From positions 1 to 64,000 of the forward strand of contig JARJFC010000001.1 of the NCBI GenBank assembly GCA_029310945.1: a stretch of 64,000 bases of DNA, read 5' to 3'. Shown in pieces: positions 9,959 to 19,393 of the stretch. Under the pieces are notes generated by a model. It ran no database searches, was not told the DNA's origin, and was given only the letters and a program-made list of their open reading frames with translations. The position numbers and the translations under genes were made by a program. Source of the stretch: Leptospira sp. 96542 (GTDB lineage: Bacteria; Spirochaetota; Leptospiria; Leptospirales; Leptospiraceae). Positions within the stretch are counted from its first letter, which is position 1. Every line of letters begins with the position of its first letter.

Positions 9959-10453
9959 ATGAAAGATCTAAATCATTACGTCTCTATCTATAAGAAACAA
10001 CTAGAAAAAGGTGACATCAGGGAAGCTTACACTAGGCTTGTTAAGTATGTAACAAAACTTGGAACAACTCTATCCAAAAACCTATCCAAAAGTTTTTCAT
10101 TCGGAAGCATTTTTTTGGGTTATATGGACTATACCTATTTTTATTACTCAAATGAGTTTCTAAAAAAGAGAAAACTGAAAATGGGACTTGTACTTAACCA
10201 TACAAAATTACAATTTGAAATTTGGTTACTCGGGCAAACAATCCCAATCCAAGAAAAATATTGGAATTATTTTAAATCAACCAAATGGAATCAAAATAGA
10301 ACAACAAAACCCCAATATTCCATTCTTGAGACTGTCCTTATAGAAAATCCAAATTTTAATGACTTGGATGCACTTTCAAAACAAATCGAAACCGATTTAA
10401 TACGAATTTCTAACGAAATCATACAAGAAATAAAAAGTAGTAAACTGGTTTAA
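9959..10453 (+). CDS. small conserved protein, DUF7000-like
   Basis: A 164-aa soluble protein starting 13 bp after the sigma-factor gene and very likely co-transcribed with it. It opens with YVSIYKKQLEKGDIREAY and contains FGSIFLGYMDYTYFYY and VLNHTKLQFEIWLLGQ. I recall this pattern from the uncharacterised DUF7000 group, but the match is from memory. No catalytic motif, signal peptide or membrane segment is visible. Its function is unknown; context makes it part of the ECF41 regulon. Confidence 0.7.
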   Translation: MKDLNHYVSIYKKQLEKGDIREAYTRLVKYVTKLGTTLSKNLSKSFSFGSIFLGYMDYTYFYYSNEFLKKRKLKMGLVLNHTKLQFEIWLLGQTIPIQEKYWNYFKSTKWNQNRTTKPQYSILETVLIENPNFNDLDALSKQIETDLIRISNEIIQEIKSSKLV

Positions 10454-10455
10454 GT

Positions 10456-10495
10456 TGGCAAATCGACAATCTGAGCAATAACGAATTGCCAGTTC
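10456..10495. terminator. imperfect inverted repeat between convergent genes
   Basis: TGGCAAATCG and CGAATTGCCA (9 of 10 positions complementary) flank about 20 nt in the 55-bp gap between the convergent gene at 9959 and the lipoprotein gene at 10509. It is a plausible bidirectional transcript end, but lacks T-runs. Confidence 0.3.
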
Positions 10496-10508
10496 GCCTA
10501 ACTACGAT

Positions 10509-11561
10509 TTATGGATAGCTTATGTAGTCCCAGACAGTTTGGTTTCCGTTATACATAGGGCAACTATGCAAGGCAGCATTACCCATTCCATTACAAGCAG
10601 TTGTCACCAAACGATGGCTACTAGCATATGGTGCGCCCACATTCGTATTCGTTAAAGTTCCAGTCATTCCGAATTGGTTCAACCAAGCATCCGTTACTTG
10701 GTTGGCATTTCCGCTAAAATTGGCTACAGTGTCATTTTCATGAATGAGCCCATAATAAGACCCTGCCGGTGCTGTCTGTGCATCTCCAAGCCAAGAAGGA
10801 AGTGATGAAAACTGCAGACTGTAGTCAGAAACACCGCTATAAATTGAAACACGGGAAACGGTTCTTTTTTTTCCATGATAAGCGGCGTGACCACTACCCT
10901 GAGAATGCCCACCAACATACACTTTAGGCCAATTGACTGCGGCACCTGTTAAATATTGGTCCCAACCTTCAGCTGGCCTAGTGGAAACCAAATATTGGAG
11001 TAAGGAAAGAATCCTTCCTTCGATCGAATTGGAAGGATCCACTGAAACATACAGTGAAACATCGGCACCTGTTACCACCTCATTTCGAAAATTTTCAAAA
11101 CAATTCACATCGGAACGAGCATCACCTTGGTTACAAATGTTATTCACTGCATCATTGTTCGGATAACTAAGGCCAATGACATGGTAACCTCTTGCTGCTC
11201 CTTGTTGTAAGATAGCACCAATTTCACAAGGGCTCGAACCAGTTCCTGGATAAAAAATTGATAAGATATTTTTACGACTAACTGTCGATTGTGGGGGATA
11301 TACTTGGTGCGGATTGTTATAAGTATTGATTTGTCCAGACGTTTGGGATGGCTGGATTTGGAGTCTGGTCAAAGCGCCGACCGCTCCGCTTGAAGGAAAA
11401 TTATTTTGACCAGCGCAGGATCTGATATACAAACCAAGCCCGAGTAAGGTGATCCAATCTTCTTTATTATCTGATTCCTTTTTACAAGAGAATAGAAATG
11501 AGTAAAACATAGAAAAAATTACAGACGTAATGAAAAAACGGTGATTTACGAACGAGTTCAA
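10509..11561 (-). CDS. lipoprotein, alpha/beta-hydrolase fold (BPSS1187-like)
   Basis: A 350-aa predicted surface or periplasmic lipoprotein. The signal peptide ends in a lipobox FLFS-C with Cys26. The nucleophile elbow GGHSQGSG places the catalytic Ser at residue 220. An acid (HENDTVANF) and a histidine (ALHSCPMY or SHRLV) follow, consistent with an alpha/beta hydrolase of the BPSS1187-like group. The substrate is unknown. The start is TTG at 11561: AAGGA lies about 9 nt upstream, and only this start gives a full signal peptide before Cys26. Transcribed alone. Confidence 0.8.
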   Translation of the reverse strand: MNSFVNHRFFITSVIFSMFYSFLFSCKKESDNKEDWITLLGLGLYIRSCAGQNNFPSSGAVGALTRLQIQPSQTSGQINTYNNPHQVYPPQSTVSRKNILSIFYPGTGSSPCEIGAILQQGAARGYHVIGLSYPNNDAVNNICNQGDARSDVNCFENFRNEVVTGADVSLYVSVDPSNSIEGRILSLLQYLVSTRPAEGWDQYLTGAAVNWPKVYVGGHSQGSGHAAYHGKKRTVSRVSIYSGVSDYSLQFSSLPSWLGDAQTAPAGSYYGLIHENDTVANFSGNANQVTDAWLNQFGMTGTLTNTNVGAPYASSHRLVTTACNGMGNAALHSCPMYNGNQTVWDYISYP

Positions 11562-11944
11562 ATTTGGTTTCCTTAAAAATATGAAATCTTAGGTTATCTG
11601 AAAACAAAAGGGACAGGCGGCAATCCATTCTGAACGGAAAATGAATTTCTTATTTTTTGTATTTTGTACAATGTACTTACAAATTGACGACAGTCCGTAC
11701 GTTAACGTACAAAATGGATTTTCGTTCAAAAGATTTTTTCGATCGATTTCGTTTGTAAAGCTAAGCAGGAATGCATGCAAGATTGGACTTTTTTTCGTTT
11801 CTGAATCCGAACAAAACGTAGAAAACAGAAGAAACCACTGGATAGAAAGCAAATTTTCGACAGTTTTCGCATTTCTTAAAAAGCTAAAGTGAATTTCTAA
11901 ATCGACGGATTGGAATCTGAGATAAAAATGGGTTTGGTGCCCCC
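11562..11944. promoter_or_regulatory. intergenic region with two GTAC palindromes
   Basis: This 383-bp divergent gap lies between the lipoprotein hydrolase gene (minus) and the GAF phosphatase gene (plus). It holds a perfect 14-bp palindrome GTACGTTAACGTAC (11697-11710) and an odd palindrome GTACA-A-TGTAC (11666-11676), 31 bp apart centre to centre. Shared GTAC half-sites suggest an operator for a dimeric repressor such as a TetR-family protein. Open frames in this gap do not look like real proteins. Confidence 0.4.
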
Positions 11945-13708
11945 ATGTCTTTAGATCTCCAAGAAAGTCTTAGTAAGTTTCGTAGCCTTCTCCATATCTC
12001 ATCCATCCTGAATGCGAACCTGGATGTTCACCAACTCCTTCCACTTATCATGTTGTATTCTAAAGATCTTTTGGAAGCTGAGGCAAGTTCCTTATTTTTA
12101 TTGGATGAAGCACAATTTTTATACTGCGAAGTGGGCTTAGGAGAAAAAGGCGAAATCATTCAAGAATACGCACGCATGGAGTTAGGTGAAGGGATCGTCG
12201 GTATGGTTGCAAAGGATAAAAAGCCAATCGCATTAGAAGATGCTTATGCAGATGAAAGGTTTGATCCTACGATGGACAAAAAAACTGGTTTTAAAACAAA
12301 ATCTCTTATTTGTGTTCCTTTGTTTGTGGATGGCCGATTAATTGGTACTCTCGAAGTAATAAACAAAACTTCTAATAGAATATTCAATCATTCTGATTTA
12401 GAATACCTTCTCGCGTTATCGGAAGTGGCTGCCATTGCAATTCAAAACGCGAACATAAAAGATCGTTTAGACAAACGGATATTAGAATTATCATTATTAT
12501 ATGAATTTGAAAGGCTCACCGTTTCTGAAAAAAGCCTGCCCGAACTTGGCAAGTGGATTCTCAATCGAATTCTTGAATATTTGGGTGCAACATCAGGCAC
12601 AATTTATTTGGCAAACAATACTGACCAAATCCTTACAATTCTTGCTGCCAAAGGAATACCTGAGGATGCTTATGCGCAAATCAAAGTTCCATATGGAACA
12701 GGAGTTGCTGGTTGGGTTGCAAGTGAAAAAGAAAACTTAATCATTCATAATTTAGATTTAGATCCACGATACAATAAACTTGCGCATTATAAATTTGAAT
12801 CGAAATCTCTAATTTCTGCCCCTTTGATTTATCAAAATGAGTTACTTGGAGTCATTAGTATCAATAACAAAATTTCCGGGTATGCATTCAATCATTCGGA
12901 TTTAGAACTCCTTGCAACCATTGCCAATCGATTGAGTAATACTATTAAAAACGCACAATTATTTCACCAAGTTGTTGATTCCAATAAGGAATTAGGAAGA
13001 GCAAAAGAAATCATGAAAAAAATCATGCCTTCAAATTTGCCTATTTCAAATAATTTAGAATTTGGTTTAGCGCATATCCCTTTGGAACAAGTTGGCGGTG
13101 ATTTTTATGACGTAACAGAAATGAGCCCGAATATATACTCTGTTTTAATTGCAGATATTTCAGGCCATGGTTTATCCGCTGCTGTTCTTGCGGCAATGGC
13201 ACATACCGTTTTAAAAAATCTTGAAACAGATATTAAACTTAGTCCTTCGAAATTTTTGACAACGCTCAACCATATGCTTTACGGTAAATTAGCAGGAAAT
13301 TTTTTAACGGCATTTTACGGGATAATTGATACAAACAAAAACACTTTATTATGCGCAAATGCAGGACACCACCCTCCATTTCTTTTGCATCGTAACACTA
13401 AGGTTTCCATAGAACTAGGAGTCAAAGGGAAAATTCTCGGTTTGATTCCAGATCTATTTTACGAAGAGAAAGAATTCCCTTTTGCACCTGGCGACCGCTT
13501 GGTGATGTACACCGATGGGCTCACTGAACATGCGAACCCAGAACGAACCAAAAAATACGATGACTCACTTTTTTTAGAAGCAAATCAAAAAATTACAAAT
13601 TTAAATACAAAAGAATCCGCATTAAAACTGATCCAATTTGCGAAAGAATTCACTGGCGCAGATTCCTTCGAAGATGATGTTACCTTGTTATTACTTGACC
13701 GCAAATAA
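11945..13708 (+). CDS. serine phosphatase, GAF-GAF-PP2C (RsbU/SpoIIE type)
   Basis: A 587-aa cytoplasmic signalling phosphatase. Two GAF sensor domains occupy about residues 20-170 and 190-340 (EGIVGMVAKDKKPIALEDAY; GTGVAGWVASEKENLIIHNL). A short coiled linker leads to a PP2C/SpoIIE catalytic domain, with metal-binding acidic residues in GGDFYDV, ADISGHG, YTDGLTE and EDDVTLLLL. Such enzymes usually dephosphorylate a STAS-domain anti-sigma antagonist; one STAS protein is encoded at 46.2-46.5 kb, but no direct link is visible. The GAF ligands are unknown. Transcribed alone. Confidence 0.93.
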   Translation: MSLDLQESLSKFRSLLHISSILNANLDVHQLLPLIMLYSKDLLEAEASSLFLLDEAQFLYCEVGLGEKGEIIQEYARMELGEGIVGMVAKDKKPIALEDAYADERFDPTMDKKTGFKTKSLICVPLFVDGRLIGTLEVINKTSNRIFNHSDLEYLLALSEVAAIAIQNANIKDRLDKRILELSLLYEFERLTVSEKSLPELGKWILNRILEYLGATSGTIYLANNTDQILTILAAKGIPEDAYAQIKVPYGTGVAGWVASEKENLIIHNLDLDPRYNKLAHYKFESKSLISAPLIYQNELLGVISINNKISGYAFNHSDLELLATIANRLSNTIKNAQLFHQVVDSNKELGRAKEIMKKIMPSNLPISNNLEFGLAHIPLEQVGGDFYDVTEMSPNIYSVLIADISGHGLSAAVLAAMAHTVLKNLETDIKLSPSKFLTTLNHMLYGKLAGNFLTAFYGIIDTNKNTLLCANAGHHPPFLLHRNTKVSIELGVKGKILGLIPDLFYEEKEFPFAPGDRLVMYTDGLTEHANPERTKKYDDSLFLEANQKITNLNTKESALKLIQFAKEFTGADSFEDDVTLLLLDRK

Positions 13709-14021
13709 TTGCTGTCGATGTGGATAAAAACTAACACGAAAGTATAGTCGAATTCTCTGCCACTCATAACACATCCAAATATAAGATTCTTATAAATAAA
13801 TTATCAGACAAACCTACTGAAAATGTAGCGGTATTCATGTGGGTTTCTATTTTTTAGCCAAACTCATAAAAAATCATTGCTACAGATTACAATATTCGCA
13901 TTTTTCGAATACGGATTTGTTAATATAAAATATGATGATAACAAAATACGCGTTAATTTATATTTTACAAAAACTAATCTTAATCACAACTTCAAAGATG
14001 TTTAAAAACTAAAAAAAGCTC
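13709..14021. other. gene-free AT-rich interval
   Basis: A 313-bp gap between two plus-strand genes, strongly A/T-rich. The only structure noticed is a small hairpin, TATTCG-cattttt-CGAATA (13893-13911). No RNA gene or coding frame is supported. Confidence 0.5.
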
Positions 14022-17000
14022 ATGAAAAATAAGAAAGAATTTAATTTTAAGCCGAAAGATCTTCATTACGGCAATCTCAAAGATATATTGATAGATCGAA
14101 TGTTACCTTACGAATCACTTCGTTCTGAATTTGGAAAAGAAATTGAAAAAAATAAAAAAACTCTTTCGGAAGATACGCTCATAAATTTTGAACAAATACA
14201 TGGCTTTAGACCAGGCAAAGAAATATTAGAGTGGGAAAATATAAAATACGCATACCGGAAAGTTATGTACCAAGTTGCTGACATCTGGAATATGATCGAT
14301 CATAGATCAATGGAAGAAGAGGACGGTTATGAAACAGATGACTACGATTATGCGGTTTCATCTATTCTTTTTTTGACCGAAACCAAAAACATCGAACATA
14401 TCATGCAGTGGATCTTCGGAACCTATTCTGGTCTCATGTTTGTTTTGAATGGATCATATGCATTTGCTTCCGATGGTAGCGGTGATAGCTGTTGGTTAAA
14501 TCTCCTTCCAAACGAATTTGAATCGATTGAAGTCAATCGTTACAATCATGAAGTAGGTGATTTAGAAGATGATCCTTATTTTTCGATTTCTCATTTCATC
14601 GCTGCAAATTGGTCTAACTCTGATGAACAAGATGAAGAATACTCCGATGAAATTGAATTCGATGAAGATGAAGAAGAAAGAACAAAAGAAATACGAATTA
14701 TATCCCAACTGAATGCACAAACGCTACAGAAATTTGAAGAGGATGCGGGAAGAAAATATTCAAAAAAAACCATGTTTTTAAAGTCGTATGATATGTTTTT
14801 TCGTTCTGCCTGGTTACTCGGTCACACCTATGGCGATCCAGTCTATGCCTTTACAGAAAAACTTTCGAATGTCCCGTCTTTTAAAACATGGGAAGAAGAA
14901 TTGCATGAAATCATAAATTATCCGCACTTATCCGTATATTGGATACTTGCACATTTTTATATGAAAAATGATGAAGCATGCAAAAAAACGATCAAAGGAT
15001 TAACAAAAACAAAGAGCGAAGTTGTAAAACAGCTTTCAAAGACAATAACCGATTATTTTGACAAAAAGACAAAAGATCTGTTTGGCATACCGAAAGAAAA
15101 AGTCGAAAAAATCAGGGATCTAACATTTAAAAACTCAGAACCAAAACATATTGAGCCGAACAATATCCCAATATACAATGAAGTTATTGGCTTAAATGCA
15201 ATTAAAACTGCATCTAAAAAAGAATTAAATGAGGTGATCAAAAACGAAGGTGATCTATTTGCCTTCATCGAATCCTATCCAGAAGATGTAAATACGCATG
15301 ATCAAATTCTAAAGACCATTTCCCAAAAGGATGAGCATTTAAAAAAGATAATAGATGAGTATTTTAGAGAGCGAACAGATAGCGCATACAATGAATGGCC
15401 CTATAAGGCAGACAATCTTGACAAACGCTTATCTACAGTTATATCTGCTGCATTCAGGCAAGGTTTAAATTATTCTCCAGACAACAAAAAGGCGTATTGT
15501 GGTATCACAAGAACATTAGGAAAATTGGATGACGACAATTCAATGTTAGCTTACAAGGAAGCCATTGAAAAATTAAACCAAGATGACCCAAGGCTAGAAT
15601 ATGTAATAGAAGGTTTGATTGAAAGTAAACACAACAAATCTAAGGAAATACTTGCTCTGGGAGCATGGAAGACTTTTGAAACATTAGAAAATGTCAAAAT
15701 GATCCGAGATAAAGTGATTGCGGAAGGCCCAACACTTGACAATTTATTTACAGTATACACCCATCTAAATACAGCGTTAACGTCTCGAATATTAGTGGCC
15801 GATGGTGTTTCTGTTCAACTCATTGAGAAATTATACCAATACCAGAACAATCTGGATAGTTTTGGGATAAGTGCGGGAAATGCTTTTTCAGTGAGTGCCT
15901 ATCTAGGTTTAAAAGAACACCTTCCCATCATCATCGATTATACTCTAAAAAAATTTAATCCAAAAAGTAGGGATAAAAATTCTTATTTAGATCTCAATTA
16001 CATTATCAATATTTCTGAAGCAGTTCTATCTTGGGTAAGGCTCGATCCAGAATCCGCTAAACCAAAGTTAGTTGAAATATTCAAATCACTAGATAATAGT
16101 GAATACCCTGGAATCAAAATCGATTTAAAAGCCTGTTGTATGACTGGTTTACTATATTTAGAGCCAGAAAATGAAGAGTACATCCGATTTGCTAAACGTA
16201 TCCTCCAGAACAGAGGAGAGGAAGTTCGTGTGTATGGAATTATACGGGCGATTGGTAAAAAACAAATCCGAAGTTTAAAAGATGAACTATGGTATCATAT
16301 CTATGCAGATCCTGAACCGATGGTTGATTATTCATGGTCTTATATTGAATTTGAAGCGAGAAAAACCTGGGAGCTTTTAACAAACGAAGAAGCACCTGCT
16401 TTTAATGGCAAAGATAAATATGCAAATTCTCTTTCAAAAGACAAAAACAAGTTAGCCGAATCGATTCTCCATCCAGAATTGTATAGCATCCAACACGTTT
16501 TTACAAGAATTTATGAATTAAAATACAAACATGAAGACGTTATAAAAATTGGCGGACCATGGTTAGTACAATCATTAAAATATTCTGCCGATGAATATAA
16601 ATATTCTGGTTCTAATGATCGTATCGAAGCAATCAAGGCTCTTTTCATACAAGGCAAAAATGTATTCCCCTATTTTTTAGAGATCATCCAAGAACCATTT
16701 GTAGCATCTTCATGGAAATCTGATTTACTGAAAGTAATGAGAGTAATGGAGCCAGAAGCGCTCAAATGGAAAAAAGTTATATCCATGGAAACTTCCGAAA
16801 TTGAAACAATTTTATCAAACCCAACTCCTGATTGGTATGTTTGGACAGACCTTTTATGTGTTAGGTTATTTTTACTTTTAGGCGAAAAAAGTTTTGAGCT
16901 TATCGAACAAACAGTACTAAATCGATTGAATTTTACAAATCAGTTCAATCATAGCTCAAATATATATGAGGAAACCTTGGGTTTGAGGCTGCCTACTCTA

Positions 17001-17387
17001 TTAAAACTTTTTGGTAAAAAAGGTGATGATAAGATCCAAACCTTGTGGAAGGAAAGTAAACCAGGGTCAGAAACAAGAGCGATGATTGATATGGCTGCTA
17101 GGAAAAATATTAACACTCTGTCTTCTTCCCTACCCCAGTTGGATGAAAATGGGATTTTACTCACATTCTATCCTGAAGGTAGAGAATATGGCTGGCATTC
17201 ATGGATTCACCTAACACCAGATATTGTCAAATTTGGTATGAATGAATTTCACTACCATTCTTTATTAGAAGATTCCAAAACCCAATCGAGTATGCCTGCT
17301 GCAGAAAACGAATTAAGTCTAATTTGGCAGATGGCAAGTCACTTGGGTTATGGAGTTTCAAAGAAAAAACCTAAAGCTAAAAAATAA
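14022..17387 (+). CDS. large protein of unknown function, repeat-rich helical
   Basis: A 1121-aa protein that I do not recognise. It has no signal peptide or membrane segment. The sequence is mostly amphipathic helix throughout, and residues ~400-900 read like degenerate HEAT/ARM-type helical repeats. A strongly acidic low-complexity stretch lies near residues 200-225 (EEYSDEIEFDEDEEE). Residues ~140-185 (SGLMFVLNGSYAFASDGSGD, then WLNLLP) look like a separate compact domain of the kind seen in SMI1/KNR4-like proteins, but this is tentative. The C-terminus is lysine-rich (SKKKPKAKK). It stands alone between a long AT-rich gap and a convergent MATE gene. A scaffold or toxin-immunity role is only a guess. 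Confidence 0.65.
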   Translation: MKNKKEFNFKPKDLHYGNLKDILIDRMLPYESLRSEFGKEIEKNKKTLSEDTLINFEQIHGFRPGKEILEWENIKYAYRKVMYQVADIWNMIDHRSMEEEDGYETDDYDYAVSSILFLTETKNIEHIMQWIFGTYSGLMFVLNGSYAFASDGSGDSCWLNLLPNEFESIEVNRYNHEVGDLEDDPYFSISHFIAANWSNSDEQDEEYSDEIEFDEDEEERTKEIRIISQLNAQTLQKFEEDAGRKYSKKTMFLKSYDMFFRSAWLLGHTYGDPVYAFTEKLSNVPSFKTWEEELHEIINYPHLSVYWILAHFYMKNDEACKKTIKGLTKTKSEVVKQLSKTITDYFDKKTKDLFGIPKEKVEKIRDLTFKNSEPKHIEPNNIPIYNEVIGLNAIKTASKKELNEVIKNEGDLFAFIESYPEDVNTHDQILKTISQKDEHLKKIIDEYFRERTDSAYNEWPYKADNLDKRLSTVISAAFRQGLNYSPDNKKAYCGITRTLGKLDDDNSMLAYKEAIEKLNQDDPRLEYVIEGLIESKHNKSKEILALGAWKTFETLENVKMIRDKVIAEGPTLDNLFTVYTHLNTALTSRILVADGVSVQLIEKLYQYQNNLDSFGISAGNAFSVSAYLGLKEHLPIIIDYTLKKFNPKSRDKNSYLDLNYIINISEAVLSWVRLDPESAKPKLVEIFKSLDNSEYPGIKIDLKACCMTGLLYLEPENEEYIRFAKRILQNRGEEVRVYGIIRAIGKKQIRSLKDELWYHIYADPEPMVDYSWSYIEFEARKTWELLTNEEAPAFNGKDKYANSLSKDKNKLAESILHPELYSIQHVFTRIYELKYKHEDVIKIGGPWLVQSLKYSADEYKYSGSNDRIEAIKALFIQGKNVFPYFLEIIQEPFVASSWKSDLLKVMRVMEPEALKWKKVISMETSEIETILSNPTPDWYVWTDLLCVRLFLLLGEKSFELIEQTVLNRLNFTNQFNHSSNIYEETLGLRLPTLLKLFGKKGDDKIQTLWKESKPGSETRAMIDMAARKNINTLSSSLPQLDENGILLTFYPEGREYGWHSWIHLTPDIVKFGMNEFHYHSLLEDSKTQSSMPAAENELSLIWQMASHLGYGVSKKKPKAKK

Positions 17388-17408
17388 ACGATTCAATTTT
17401 TAATGTTT

Positions 17409-17449
17409 TGGCTGGGTTAGTTTATCATCAATCGATCCAGCCATTTTTT
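17409..17449 (+). terminator. candidate rho-independent terminator
   Basis: TGGCTGG (17409-17415) pairs with CCAGCCA (17437-17443) across a 21-nt loop and is followed by a run of T. It would end transcripts of the 1121-aa gene, but it lies inside the last codons of the convergent MATE gene. Confidence 0.4.
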
Positions 17450-18799
17450 CTGCAAAAACCGACGAAAATAAAGAATTCCTAAACAAAGTACCATCGCAGT
17501 GAGTGCCCACCAACTGATTAGTGGACCAAAACCATAATTATTTTTTAGATGATAAACAAAAATAGCACATGCCCACATCATAATATTAGAAATAAACATT
17601 GGCCAAATTGTATCCCCAGAACCTTTTAATATACCACCCAAGATGCTATAAGTAGAATCAAATAAAAAGTAGAGACATGAAATTTTTAACATTGCTTCCG
17701 CATAAACCGCAACATTTTGAAAAGAATAAACCCCTCCCAATGGCATAAACAATTTCACCAAATAGTAGTTTAATGTAAAATAGGTGATAGTTATACAAAT
17801 TGAATAAATCCAACCAAAACACAAAGCAGAATATGCCGAACGGAGTGCTGATTGCCTATTTTTCTCACCGAGGTATTTCCCAACCTGCCCGGATACCGCC
17901 TGACCTATCCCAAGTAGTGGAACAAAACATACCATATCCCAATTGAGTACAATTGTTGTTGCAGCCGCAACATCTCCAGAATACGAATACATTACCATCG
18001 TAAAAAACAAAAAACCCGATACATTGGCTGACATTTCAATACCAGAGGGGAGGCCATATCTCAGTAATTTATACATTATATCAGTTTTAAGTTTAATGAT
18101 TGTATTTGTTTTGAATTTTATTCTAAATTCTTTAGAATAAAATTTTATTGTTAGTATGATTATCGGAAACAATCCAGCTACAACGGTACCTAATGCCGCA
18201 CCTTGGATTCCTAGTTTTGGAAATCCAAATTCTCCAAATACCAAAACATATGTTAACGGCAGGTTGATAACAACGGCTACAAAAGCAGCTAAGGTTACAA
18301 TTTTAGTGCGTTCAACACCAACAAAAAAACTCGCAAGGCTTGTTCTGATTGATACAGTCACAATACTAAAAGAAAGTATTGAATAATATTCTAATTCCTT
18401 TGTTGATAAACTAAGCTCATGTCCAAAAAAATCTAAAAGCAGTGGTGCAAACTCTTTACTAAAGAAAACAAATAAAAAACCGATCACGATCGAAATAAAT
18501 ATTCCTTGGTGTACTGTTTGTATAGCTTTGTGCATAAATCCAGCACCTCGGTATTGTCCTACGAGCGATGTAATTTGACCAAGCATTCCAACAATGAGAG
18601 TAGAAAATACATACAATATCATTCCGCCGCTCAAAGTGGCTGCCAACTCTTCCTTTCCCAATTGGGCGAGGAAAAATCGATCCGAAAATACCATGACGAC
18701 ATCAATGGCTTGTGAAATAAAGATTGGTAGAGCAATGGGCAATAATTCTTTGAGACCCACTTTTAAATTCAAAATTTGAGTTAATATTTTATCTTTCAT
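17417..18799 (-). CDS. MATE-family efflux transporter
   Basis: A 460-aa inner-membrane protein with about 12 hydrophobic segments and the two-half MATE layout. It begins with LKELLPIALPIFISQAIDVV and contains FVGVERTKIV, LPSGIEMSANVSGF and GIGQAVSGQVGKYLGEKNR, typical of NorM/DinF-type multidrug or organic-cation exporters driven by Na+ or H+. The substrate cannot be read from sequence. It is monocistronic, with a 375-bp gap upstream that may carry its control region. Confidence 0.93.
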   Translation of the reverse strand: MKDKILTQILNLKVGLKELLPIALPIFISQAIDVVMVFSDRFFLAQLGKEELAATLSGGMILYVFSTLIVGMLGQITSLVGQYRGAGFMHKAIQTVHQGIFISIVIGFLFVFFSKEFAPLLLDFFGHELSLSTKELEYYSILSFSIVTVSIRTSLASFFVGVERTKIVTLAAFVAVVINLPLTYVLVFGEFGFPKLGIQGAALGTVVAGLFPIIILTIKFYSKEFRIKFKTNTIIKLKTDIMYKLLRYGLPSGIEMSANVSGFLFFTMVMYSYSGDVAAATTIVLNWDMVCFVPLLGIGQAVSGQVGKYLGEKNRQSALRSAYSALCFGWIYSICITITYFTLNYYLVKLFMPLGGVYSFQNVAVYAEAMLKISCLYFLFDSTYSILGGILKGSGDTIWPMFISNIMMWACAIFVYHLKNNYGFGPLISWWALTAMVLCLGILYFRRFLQKKWLDRLMIN

Positions 18800-19174
18800 A
18801 GAGATATATGTCCCCTAGGACATCAGAAGTTTTTTACGTACAACGAGAATGTATTTGTTCTCTTTTAGAGGAGAAACCAAGGATTGGTTGTTTCGGTGGG
18901 GGCTTATAAACTCATGGGTTTGGTAAAATCCAGTTCCCTATTGTTGTAATATTTTAATATTTTGTAAATTATTTTTTTCGTTCAAATTGAACGGTATTTG
19001 GCCAAAAGATGGTTTTCTGTAGTTAGTACTAGTTCGCATGATACCACCTAATTACTAAGGAAGAACACTACAAACTTCGTTTTTGTATTATTTAATATTC
19101 TTTGTATAAAAAAATGCTATCATTTTTTCCGCTCAGATCTAAACACTGAGTCATTCTTTTTTAGAGGTGATTTA
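18800..19174. promoter_or_regulatory. intergenic region with two short hairpins
   Basis: This 375-bp divergent gap lies between the MATE gene (minus) and the 70-aa gene (plus). Two structures are visible: GAGAA-tgtatttg-TTCTC (18845-18862), and GAAACCAA-gga-TTGGTTgTTTC (18873-18894) with one bulged base. Neither is followed by a T-run, so they may be operators or leader hairpins for the exporter. No coding frame is supported. Confidence 0.3.
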
Positions 19175-19387
19175 GTGAATATTAACAAATCTGTCGTCAA
19201 AGCATATGAATCGAAAACGTTGAAAGAAATTGCAAACTCCCCTGTGGACGCACTCGAAGGTGTGAGTGCAGGTGATGCAAAACTTTTACAAGAAGCTTTT
19301 AATGTAAAAACAGTAAAAGACCTTGCTAACCTAAAATATGTTAAGTGGGCACAAGCAATTGTAACTTTGGCAGAAACGGAAGAATAA
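19175..19387 (+). CDS. small helix-hairpin-helix-like protein
   Basis: A 70-aa cytoplasmic protein with a GTG start preceded by TTAGAGGTGA, a good ribosome-binding site. The sequence (LKEIANSPVDALEGVSAGDA, then LLQEAFNVKTVKDLANLKYV) has the spacing of two helix-hairpin-helix motifs as found in DUF4332-like or RNA-polymerase-alpha-CTD-like domains. Those domains bind DNA or protein non-specifically. The role here is unknown. It is monocistronic and is followed by a long hairpin terminator (19394-19479). Confidence 0.8.
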   Translation: MNINKSVVKAYESKTLKEIANSPVDALEGVSAGDAKLLQEAFNVKTVKDLANLKYVKWAQAIVTLAETEE

Positions 19388-19393
19388 ATTTTC

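Noticed and set aside
11641..11892. An 83-codon plus-strand open frame in the gap before the GAF phosphatase gene
   Set aside because: The translation is rich in Phe/Ser/Asn without protein-like patterning, covers both GTAC palindromes and has no ribosome-binding site. A minus-strand frame over the same DNA is equally poor.
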